NCBI GenBank assembly: GCA_001298555.1
Contig: LJCW01000390.1
Location: 62,001-126,000 of the forward strand
Direction of reading: 5' to 3'
DNA length: 64,000 nucleotides
Origin: Actinobacteria bacterium OV450
GTDB lineage: Bacteria > Actinomycetota > Actinomycetes > Streptomycetales > Streptomycetaceae
Below are positions 33,059-40,323 of the stretch, in pieces. Under the pieces are notes generated by a model. That model worked only from the letters and a program-made list of their open reading frames with translations, did not search any database and was not told where the DNA came from. The position numbers were made by a program, and so were the translations under genes. Numbering within the stretch: the first letter of the stretch is position 1; each line of letters opens with the position of its first letter.

Positions 33059-34264
33059 ATGGGCGACGCGGGCGATCCGTCCGAGGGTCTGTACGGGCGA
33101 CTGCGGCGGGAGTGCGCCCACCGGGCGGACGATCTGTGGGCCGTCAGCCGCGCCCTGCACGCGGATCCCGAGCTCGCCTACGAGGAGCATCGTGCGGCCG
33201 GCCTGCTCACCGGCGTCCTGCGGCGCGAGGGATTCGTCGTGGAGAGGGGCACGGCCGGCCTCGACACGGCCTTCGTCGCCCGCGCGGGAAGCGGGCGGGG
33301 ACGCTGCGTGGCACTGCTGTTGGAGTACGACGCGCTGCCCGGCCTGGGACACGCGTGCGGACACAACCTGATCGCCGCGGCCGGACTGGGGGCCGCACTG
33401 GCGTTGCGCAGCGTATGGGGGGAGGAGTTCGAGGGCACGGTGCTCGCCGTGGGGACACCCGCGGAGGAGCGGGGCGGGGGCAAGGTCGCCCTGTCCGAAG
33501 CGGGTGTCTTCGACGGTGTGGACGCTGCGCTGATGTTCCACCCCGGCGTGCACGACTGGGCCTGGGCGCCACTGACCGCGCAGACCCAGGTCCGCGTGGG
33601 CTTTCACGGCCGGGCAGCACATCCGACGGGCGATCCCATCCGGGGAATCGACGCCCTGGCCGCCCTCATCCAGCTGTTCAACACCGCCGCCGTGATGAGC
33701 AGGCGGTTGCCGTCCGGGGCACACGTCCAGGGGATCGTCACCGACGGCGGCAGCGCGACCAACATCGTGCCGGCTTTCGCTGAAGGCCTGTTCGGCCTGC
33801 GAGCGGCCACGAGCACCGCCCTCGATGCGCTGGTGGCCGAGATCGGCACCTGGGCGGAAGGCGTGGCGACCGCGACCGGCACCACGGTGGAGGTGACCCG
33901 CGCGGGCAAGGGCTACGCCCACTTCCGGAACAACGACGTGCTCTCGGACCAGTTCGGCGTGCACATTGCACACTCGGGAATTCGGCTCACCCAGCCTGTC
34001 GGCGGGGTGTTCCTGGGCTCCTCCGACATCGGCGACGTGAGCGGCCGGGTCCCTTCCATCCATCCCTTCGTCGCCATCCTGGGCGACGAGGCATCGGACC
34101 ACACCCCCGCCTTCGCGCGCGCCGCCGCCTCCCAGCGGGGCCGCGAGGTGATGCTGGCGGCCGCCGAAGCCCTGGCCTGCACGGCGGCCGACGTCCTGAC
34201 CGACCCCGGCATCACCGCCCGGGCCTGGGCCCGCCACCGGGAGAAGGCGGCGGCCGGCCTCTGA
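33059..34264 (+). CDS. M20-family amidohydrolase
   Basis: The 401-residue enzyme belongs to the M20D amidohydrolases (aminoacylase, carboxypeptidase or AbgB-like). Metal-site motifs are EYDALPGLGHACGHNLI near residue 95, and GTPAEERGGGK with the catalytic glutamates. A dimerisation domain with GFHGRAAHPTGDP follows. It would hydrolyse an N-acyl or amide bond on a small substrate in the cytoplasm. The ATG at 33059 has GAGGAG 6 nt upstream, preferred over an ATG six codons earlier. Confidence 0.88.
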   Translation: MGDAGDPSEGLYGRLRRECAHRADDLWAVSRALHADPELAYEEHRAAGLLTGVLRREGFVVERGTAGLDTAFVARAGSGRGRCVALLLEYDALPGLGHACGHNLIAAAGLGAALALRSVWGEEFEGTVLAVGTPAEERGGGKVALSEAGVFDGVDAALMFHPGVHDWAWAPLTAQTQVRVGFHGRAAHPTGDPIRGIDALAALIQLFNTAAVMSRRLPSGAHVQGIVTDGGSATNIVPAFAEGLFGLRAATSTALDALVAEIGTWAEGVATATGTTVEVTRAGKGYAHFRNNDVLSDQFGVHIAHSGIRLTQPVGGVFLGSSDIGDVSGRVPSIHPFVAILGDEASDHTPAFARAAASQRGREVMLAAAEALACTAADVLTDPGITARAWARHREKAAAGL

Positions 34265-34337
34265 TTCCCGGGACACCGCACGAGTGACACCGGGCTGTCG
34301 CACGCGTGCCCCGGGCCATGCCGGGTACGCGCGCTCC

Positions 34338-35594
34338 ATGCCCACCTTCAAGAAAGCCAACGCCGCCCCATGGAACGACAGCACGCTCGCACTCCTGGTG
34401 CACGGATACGCGTGGCTGCCCGACCGGATGCGCGGCAGCCTTGACGGCACGGTCAGGACACGCCTGATGGGTCGGCCCGCGATCGCCCTGCGCGGCCCGG
34501 ACGCGGTCACCTTCTTCTACGACGAGAAGCACGTCCTACGCACCGCGGCCCTGCCCGACCCGGTCCTGGACACCCTCTTCGGTCAGGGCGCCGTCCACAC
34601 CCTCGACGCAGACGTGCACCGGGTGCGCAAGGCGATGTTCATCGCCCTCCTCAAGGACGGCGCCGGGGTCGCCGCGCTGGGCGAGTCCGTCACCCGTCGG
34701 TGGCGCGAAGCGATGGCCGATCGGCAGCAGGACCGCGTGGTGCTCTTCGACGAGGCCGCCAGGGTCCTCGCACTCGCCGTCCGCGACTGGGCGGGCGTCC
34801 CGCTCTCCGACGCGGCGGCCGCCGACCTGGCCCGCGACTGCACGTCCATGGTCGACGGATTCGCCACCCCCGGCCCCCGCCACCTGCGCGCCCGCCGGGC
34901 ACGGCGCCGCCAGGAGGACGCCCTCGCCGGCCTGATCACCGATGTGCGCGCCACCCCCGAGGCGGACTCCACGGGTTCGGCCCTGGAGGCGGTGGCCTGG
35001 CACCGCGACCTGGACGGAACCCTTCTGGACCCCCGTACCGCCGCGGTCGAGCTGCTGAACATCATCCGCCCCACGGTCGCCATCGCCTGGTTCGCGACGT
35101 TCGCCGCCCACGCACTGCACCGGTGGCCCCGGCACCGCGACGCCTTGCGGGCCGGCACCGGAGGCTCGTACGCCGAGGCGTTCGCCCACGAGGTACGGCG
35201 CTTCTACCCCTTCGCGCCCTTCGTGGCGGGCCTCGCCGCACAGGACCTGACCTGGCAGGGGGAGCACGTTCCCAAGGGCGCCCTGGTACTGCTCGACCTG
35301 TACGGCCAGAACCACGATCCGGCCCTGTGGGAGGACCCGTACCGGTTCGACCCGCGCCGGTTCACCGGCCCCGAGGGGCCGGAGGAGTCGCTGGACGACC
35401 TCGTGCCCCAAGGCGGCGGGGACCCGGCGAGCGGCCACCGCTGCCCCGGAGAGGACATCACCGTCACCGCACTCGCGGCCATCGCGACGGAACTGGCGCG
35501 GCTCGACTACGAAGTCCCCGACCAGGACCTCGGGATTCCCCTGTCCCGCATGCCCACGCTCCCCCGAAGCGGCTTCGTACTCCGCCTGAGGTGA
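34338..35594 (+). CDS. CYP152-type fatty-acid peroxygenase
   Basis: The 418-residue P450 belongs to CYP152. The Arg244-Pro245 pair in NIIRPTVAIAWF replaces the usual acid-alcohol pair of helix I. In characterised CYP152 enzymes that arginine binds the fatty-acid carboxylate, so that H2O2 can drive alpha or beta hydroxylation or decarboxylation. The haem loop is PQGGGDPASGHRCPGED with Cys369. Length matches the family. No ferredoxin is needed or present nearby. The start at 34338 is chosen from family length, since ribosome-binding sites are weak. It follows the M20 gene closely. Confidence 0.9.
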   Translation: MPTFKKANAAPWNDSTLALLVHGYAWLPDRMRGSLDGTVRTRLMGRPAIALRGPDAVTFFYDEKHVLRTAALPDPVLDTLFGQGAVHTLDADVHRVRKAMFIALLKDGAGVAALGESVTRRWREAMADRQQDRVVLFDEAARVLALAVRDWAGVPLSDAAAADLARDCTSMVDGFATPGPRHLRARRARRRQEDALAGLITDVRATPEADSTGSALEAVAWHRDLDGTLLDPRTAAVELLNIIRPTVAIAWFATFAAHALHRWPRHRDALRAGTGGSYAEAFAHEVRRFYPFAPFVAGLAAQDLTWQGEHVPKGALVLLDLYGQNHDPALWEDPYRFDPRRFTGPEGPEESLDDLVPQGGGDPASGHRCPGEDITVTALAAIATELARLDYEVPDQDLGIPLSRMPTLPRSGFVLRLR

Positions 35595-35615
35595 GCGGCC
35601 GGGGCCTGCACCGGC

Positions 35616-35637
35616 CGCCCCGGCGGACGCCGGGGCG
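35616..35637. terminator. Hairpin between convergent CYP152 and ligase genes
   Basis: CGCCCCGGCG and CGCCGGGGCG form a 10-bp perfect inverted repeat separated by 2 nt. A second GC-rich inverted repeat (GCCCGGG...CCCGGGC) lies just to the right, around 35637-35665. Either may end both genes. Confidence 0.6.
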
Positions 35638-35724
35638 CCCGGGAGCACTACGGCCCCCGGGCGGCAGTCTCCCGTTCTCGGCGGGCCCCACGGACACGGG
35701 GCCTGCCCGATCCGCCGCAGCGCC

Positions 35725-36840
35725 TCACGGCTTGATCGTCACCTCCGCACACCGAGTGACGACGGATGCGAGTTCGTGCCCGTCAGCGTGCAGCCGGCGC
35801 TGCGTGCGGGCGCCGTTGCCCCGCTCGTGCAGGTGCGCGATGGCTTCCCGGACCCGCTCGTCATCGCCCTGGTCCTTCAACGCCTCGCGCACGTGCCGGT
35901 ACAAGGCCTCGATCGCGTCCTCGGCAGACGTCTCCCTCATGGTTTCGGGATGCAGCAGGGGTCCGTCCAGGCCGGAGCGTCCGGCCCGCCAGGACGCCAG
36001 TCGCAGCAGACTCGTACCGATCCTGGCCGGAGGCCGCCCGTCCTGCCAGGCGCGGGCCGCCGTCTCGACCAGGCCGCGGATGAGGGCGGCGAGCAGGACC
36101 GGCGTGGTGGCGTCCAGGCATACGTCGGCCACCCGGACCTCCACGGTGGGGTAGGCGGCCGACAGCCGGGCGTCGAAGTAGACCATGCCCTCGTCGCGCA
36201 GCACTCCGGTGTCGAGCATCGCGCGGACCTGCTCGTGGTAGCGGTCGGCGGAGCCGAAGACGTCCACCGGCCCGGCGGACGGCCACCGGTTCCACACCCG
36301 GCTGCGGTAACTCCCGTACCCGCTGTCCTCGCCCTGCCAGAAGGGCGAGTTGGCGCTGATCGCCGTCAGGACGGCCAGCCAGGGCCTGATGCGGTCCAGG
36401 ACGGCGACGCCCTCCTCGTCCGACGCGACCGACACGTGGACGTGGCACCCGCAGGTCAGCTGCTCCTGCGCGGTCAGGCCGAACTGCTCGCCCAGCCACC
36501 GGTAGCGCGGCCCGACGTTCAGCGACGGCTTGACGGGCAGCGGGGACGTCGCGACCGCCGCCACCACGGCGCCGGCGCTCGCCGCGTGGTGGGCCGCCTC
36601 GCGGCGGATGCGGACGATCTCCTCCTCCAGCTCACCCATCTCGGTGACGGGTTTCGTGGCGAACTCCAGCTGCTCCTTCTGCAGTTCCTTCTCGAACTCG
36701 TGGTCACGTCGACCGCTCGTGCCGGAGCGCTGCCAGGCCGAGCGCTCCGCGGCCGCCAGCACGGCCCCCGACACGGCGAGCGGTGCACCACTGTCCGCGT
36801 CCACGAGCAGCAGCTCCTCTTCCACTCCTACGCTTCGCAT
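35725..36840 (-). CDS. YbdK-type carboxylate-amine ligase (glutamate-cysteine ligase 2 family)
   Basis: The 371-residue protein starts SVGVEEELLLVDADSGAPL, the GCS2 family signature, and contains LEFATKPVTEM, TCGCHVHVSV and EVRVADVC. The family makes gamma-glutamyl or similar amide bonds with ATP; E. coli YbdK has weak glutamate-cysteine ligase activity. A role in mycothiol or ergothioneine synthesis is not supported by neighbours. The ATG at 36840 follows AGGCGG. The gene is divergent from the FUSC-type gene. Confidence 0.88.
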   Translation of the reverse strand: MRSVGVEEELLLVDADSGAPLAVSGAVLAAAERSAWQRSGTSGRRDHEFEKELQKEQLEFATKPVTEMGELEEEIVRIRREAAHHAASAGAVVAAVATSPLPVKPSLNVGPRYRWLGEQFGLTAQEQLTCGCHVHVSVASDEEGVAVLDRIRPWLAVLTAISANSPFWQGEDSGYGSYRSRVWNRWPSAGPVDVFGSADRYHEQVRAMLDTGVLRDEGMVYFDARLSAAYPTVEVRVADVCLDATTPVLLAALIRGLVETAARAWQDGRPPARIGTSLLRLASWRAGRSGLDGPLLHPETMRETSAEDAIEALYRHVREALKDQGDDERVREAIAHLHERGNGARTQRRLHADGHELASVVTRCAEVTIKP

Positions 36841-37034
36841 GTCGCCGCCTGTGGATCGAACCGTCAGATGCCCCGAACCTGCCCCGCCTCCCCTCGGCCA
36901 TGCCGCCGCCCTGCGCGTTCTCCCCGGTGGGGGCCTCCGGCGCCGGAAGGTTCCCGTCGGTCCGAGCGTCGAGCTCCATCACCGGGGCAGGCGCGCACCG
37001 GAGGTGGTCGAACTTGCCCAGAAGGGTGGCTACG

Positions 37035-38168
37035 GTGCGGAGGATGTGGTCGGCGGTCACGGAGCGGGCCGACTATCTGCGTCGCGCGGCGCGAGGAGCC
37101 GGGGCCGAGCGGGACGAGGTCCTGCTCGGTGCCAAGACCGTGGTCGCGGCGATGGCGGCATGGGTCCTGGCCCGCCACCTGCTGCCTCCCTCGGTGTCGA
37201 CGTTCGCGCCGTTCACCGCGCTGGTGGCACTGCAGGCCACCGTGTACCGCTCGGTGCGCGTCTGCGTTCAGTACGTGCTGGCCATGGCAGCGGGAGCCAC
37301 GCTCGCCGCATCGCTGGCGGCGTCGGCGGGCGTCCACGGGTGGACGTTCGGCTTCCTCACCCTGGTCGCCCTCTGCATCGGCAGGATCCGGCGCTTCGGG
37401 CAGCAGGGCACCCAGGTCGCCGTCGTCGGCTTCTTCGCGTTCTCCTCCGGACAGGGGCAGATCGCCTACATCGGCCACCTGGTCGCCTCCGTGGGCATCG
37501 GCGCGCTCTGCGGCCTCGCCGCGCATCTCGTTCTCGCCCCCGCCCGCCACACCCACCGTCGCCAGCAAGCCGTCACCGGCCTCTACACCACCATGGCCCA
37601 GCGCCTCGACGACCTCGCCGACACCCTGGAGGCAGGCGATCCCGACCGGGACCACCTGCGCCAGTGGCGACGCGACTGGCACGGGCTGTCCGCCGAATGC
37701 GAGCGCATCCGCCACGCCATCGACACCGAGATCGAAAACGGCCGCATGAACCCCCGCCGGACCGTCGGCGGCGCCGGTGAGGCCCTCCCCCGCGCCAGGG
37801 AAGCGGTCACCGTCGCCGAACGCGGCATGGACCACCTGCGCTCCATGACCCGGACCGTGGACTACGCCCTCGACAGTGGAGAGCTCGGGAACCTGCCGGC
37901 CACCTTCCGGACCCGCTTCAGCGCTGTCCTGCGCGCCGTGGCCACCGCGCTGGAGGAGATCGGCCAGGCCTCCCCGACGGATGCGGACCGGCTCGACGCG
38001 CAGATCGACGGGGCAGCCGCAGATCTTGAGCGGGTGCAGCGGCGGGAGCGGACCTCCCCGGGAGCCTCCCCGGCCGTACACGCCGTGCAGGGCACGCTCC
38101 TCACGGACGCCGGCCGCCTCCTGGTTGACCTCCGGTCGGGCTGGCAGAGCGTCGCCGGTACGTCGTAG
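37035..38168 (+). CDS. FUSC/aromatic-acid-exporter-like membrane protein
   Basis: The protein of about 377 residues has five to six hydrophobic helices in its first 170 residues (LGAKTVVAAMAAWVLARHLL, FTALVALQATVYRSVRVCVQ, VGIGALCGLAAHLVLAPA). A long helical cytoplasmic half follows (QQAVTGLYTTMAQRLDDLAD). This is the layout of FUSC/ArAE family proteins, some of which export aromatic acids. Substrate unknown. GTG at 37035 with GGTGG upstream is my choice; ATG at 37044 is directly preceded by GGAGG and is less likely. Confidence 0.82.
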   Translation: MRRMWSAVTERADYLRRAARGAGAERDEVLLGAKTVVAAMAAWVLARHLLPPSVSTFAPFTALVALQATVYRSVRVCVQYVLAMAAGATLAASLAASAGVHGWTFGFLTLVALCIGRIRRFGQQGTQVAVVGFFAFSSGQGQIAYIGHLVASVGIGALCGLAAHLVLAPARHTHRRQQAVTGLYTTMAQRLDDLADTLEAGDPDRDHLRQWRRDWHGLSAECERIRHAIDTEIENGRMNPRRTVGGAGEALPRAREAVTVAERGMDHLRSMTRTVDYALDSGELGNLPATFRTRFSAVLRAVATALEEIGQASPTDADRLDAQIDGAAADLERVQRRERTSPGASPAVHAVQGTLLTDAGRLLVDLRSGWQSVAGTS

Positions 38169-38246
38169 GCCTCGACGATCGGCTTCGTCGCCCGGCCCAC
38201 GGTCGGTAGCGGCCGCGGGTACCGCTGGTGGCAGGCCGGCCGGGGG

Positions 38247-39527
38247 TCAGCCACCCTCGAATCCGAGGACCTCGGCCACGGCGGTTTCCTGCTCCTCGAC
38301 GTCCCCGGCACTCCCGGCAATCACCGCGTACCGCCAGGAACGGCCGTCGGGCGGCGCGTCCGCGTACAGCACCACGCCCTCACCGCGATCCGGATCGAAC
38401 GCGAGGCGGGAGGCGCGCAGCCGGCCGAGGGCTCCTGCGAAGTCCATGGGGCTGCGCGTCCGGCCCTTCGCCACCGCCCATGCCGGGGGCGGCGCGGCCG
38501 ATCCCGCGGTCAGCCGCATGACCATGGCGTGGGGTGTGGTGGTGGCCGTACGGCGGATGTTGCTCTCACTCGCGTACGCGACGCCGGCCGTGTCCACCAA
38601 GGCGTCGAGCCCGAAGGGCCCGGCGTAGCCGTGGTCGGCCAGGTGGCGGCCCAGGGCCGTTCCCCACTCCTCCAGTTCCTCGGCCACGTGCGCCCGGGAC
38701 GGCGGCAGCGGAGAGACGTATCCCGTGAAGGAGCCCTGAACCGTGCGCATCGCGCCGGTGAAGAGCGCGCGTGTTCCGGAGGCGGAGACCTCCAGCTGGA
38801 TACTGACCGATTCGGCGACGTCGAGGCACTCCTCCACCACCCACAGGCCCTCGGGCCCGCCCACCGTGTCGAGCGGCAGGCTCGCCCCGCCCCTGAGGTC
38901 GTCGCGGGACACGAAGCGCATTCCGTGCCCTCCCGCCGAACGGTCGGGCTTCACCACGACACGCGCGTGGTCCCTCAGGAGTTCGCGGGCCACGCCTTCG
39001 GTCTCCGCGCGAGGGCACGTCCGCCCCGCGGGCAGCCGCATGCCCAGTTTCCACGCCGTCTCGCGGAAGCCGGACTTCGTGTTGAGCAGCATGGTCATCT
39101 GCAGCGCCGCCTCGGCGGCCTGCCCCGTAGGGTACGGGTGCACCGCGATGCCGATGTCCCGGGCGAACGCGATCGCCGACGCGTCCAGCGCCGTCGGCAG
39201 CAGCGCCGCACCCTTGTCACCGGCGAGGGCCCGGACCTGCTCGACGAGGCCGGCCTCTCGCACCGCCCGTGCCAGCGGGACGGCTCCGGCAGGGGGCACC
39301 TCCACGACCGCCACCGATTCCGGGGGCACCCCCGTCAGGTCGTACACGTACCGCAGGAAGTCCCGGCTCAGCGGCACGGGCGTGACGAACACGTCCCCCG
39401 GCCGAAGCAGCCACGCCTTCCGCGGCGCCTGCTGGGCCCACGTAGTCAGGATCTGCCCCTCGTCGAGATCCACCGCCAAGTCAGAGAGAAAGTTCGCGAA
39501 CACGACGATCGGGCCTGTATCAGTCAC
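38247..39527 (-). CDS. Pre-ATP-grasp domain peptide-ligase-like protein
   Basis: The 426-residue protein has an N-terminal pre-ATP-grasp domain (IVVFANFLSDLAVDLDEGQI), then an ATP-grasp core (RVVVKPDRSAGGHGMRFV, a VEECLDVAESVSIQLE strand, and YASESNIRRTATTTPHAM as the metal-binding part). It resembles the PGM1 peptide ligase of pheganomycin synthesis, which joins a non-ribosomal amino acid to a peptide. The true substrates here are unknown. The GTG at 39527 follows GAGGAG at 8-nt spacing. A 71-residue protein is encoded just upstream on the same strand. Confidence 0.75.
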   Translation of the reverse strand: MTDTGPIVVFANFLSDLAVDLDEGQILTTWAQQAPRKAWLLRPGDVFVTPVPLSRDFLRYVYDLTGVPPESVAVVEVPPAGAVPLARAVREAGLVEQVRALAGDKGAALLPTALDASAIAFARDIGIAVHPYPTGQAAEAALQMTMLLNTKSGFRETAWKLGMRLPAGRTCPRAETEGVARELLRDHARVVVKPDRSAGGHGMRFVSRDDLRGGASLPLDTVGGPEGLWVVEECLDVAESVSIQLEVSASGTRALFTGAMRTVQGSFTGYVSPLPPSRAHVAEELEEWGTALGRHLADHGYAGPFGLDALVDTAGVAYASESNIRRTATTTPHAMVMRLTAGSAAPPPAWAVAKGRTRSPMDFAGALGRLRASRLAFDPDRGEGVVLYADAPPDGRSWRYAVIAGSAGDVEEQETAVAEVLGFEGG

Positions 39528-39642
39528 TGCGCTGCTCCTCTGGTCGCCGCACGGACCGCCCACGGTCAACGTGGGATCAACCGCTCGGCTCCCGCCCGGT
39601 GCGGCGCCCCACGGGAAGTCGCCGCTGGAACACGGAGGCAGG

Positions 39643-39858
39643 TCAGGGGAACGGTTCCCACGCCTCGGGGCCGGCCCCACGCCACTCCACGAAGTCGGGG
39701 TCGGTCAGGTCGACGTCCTCGGCGTTCTCCATCCCGGCAGCGGCGAGGAAGGCCCGGACATCGGCCGGGCGGTGTGCCACTCCGATGGCGACGCCGTCAT
39801 AGCGGACACGTCGCCAGCCGTGCTGGTCGGGCGGGTAGATGATCAGCTTGGCGGCCAT
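39643..39858 (-). CDS. Small conserved-looking hypothetical protein
   Basis: The 71-residue acidic protein starts MAAKLIIYPPDQHGWRRVRY and ends with VEWRGAGPEAWEPFP. It has mixed alpha-beta character and no signal peptide, membrane helix or metal motif. A GAGGCTGGG sequence precedes the ATG. I do not recognise a named family. It lies 115 nt upstream of the ligase gene on the same strand and may be co-transcribed. Confidence 0.6.
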   Translation of the reverse strand: MAAKLIIYPPDQHGWRRVRYDGVAIGVAHRPADVRAFLAAAGMENAEDVDLTDPDFVEWRGAGPEAWEPFP

Positions 39859-39950
39859 GGGCCCAGCCTCTGCCGCACCCGGCGCATCGGCACCCCTTCA
39901 CATCCGAACGGGTGAAGTCCTCTGCCCGCTTGAGGTCCGGCCGCGCTCAC

Positions 39951-40196
39951 TCACGGCTGAACCGACCGGCCGGAGCCCAGCACGGAGTCGTCGAAGGTAC
40001 CCGTGCCGGGCAGCTGGTGGCGGGCGGCAATGACGGCGGCGTGCACGTCCGTCGTGCCGGTGGACACGCAGAGCGCTCGCTCGACGGCCTCCATCTCCCT
40101 GCGCACGGGCGACCCGCCTTCCGCTGCGTCGAGTACCGAGAGCGCCCAGTAACGGTCGAGGAGGCCAGGAAGCACGGCCGGGTGAGCCATCAACAT
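39951..40196 (-). CDS. DUF5133-type small protein (copy 2)
   Basis: The 81-residue protein begins MLMAHPAVLPGLLDRYWALS and has the ALCVSTGTTDVHAAVIAAR core shared with the copy at 31187-31450. The function of the family is unknown. The ATG at 40196 has AAAGGCAG upstream. The two copies share the N-terminus and the CVSTGT segment but differ strongly at the ends, so this is an old duplication. Confidence 0.78.
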   Translation of the reverse strand: MLMAHPAVLPGLLDRYWALSVLDAAEGGSPVRREMEAVERALCVSTGTTDVHAAVIAARHQLPGTGTFDDSVLGSGRSVQP

Positions 40197-40271
40197 GGGT
40201 GACTGCCTTTCGCCGGCGGATCGGGTTCGTGGCCGTCGTCTGCCCTCCCGATCACCGTTGAACCCTCTGGG

Positions 40272-40315
40272 CCCGGGCGGGGCGGCAGGCCGTGGAGCCC
40301 GCCGCCCCACCCGGG
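40272..40315 (-). terminator. Terminator of the GH74 gene
   Basis: A 15-bp inverted repeat (CCCGGGCGGGGCGGC at 40272-40286 with its partner at 40301-40315, one C/A mismatch) lies 9 nt past the GH74 stop codon on the leftward side. Confidence 0.75.
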
Positions 40316-40323
40316 CGTCGGGG

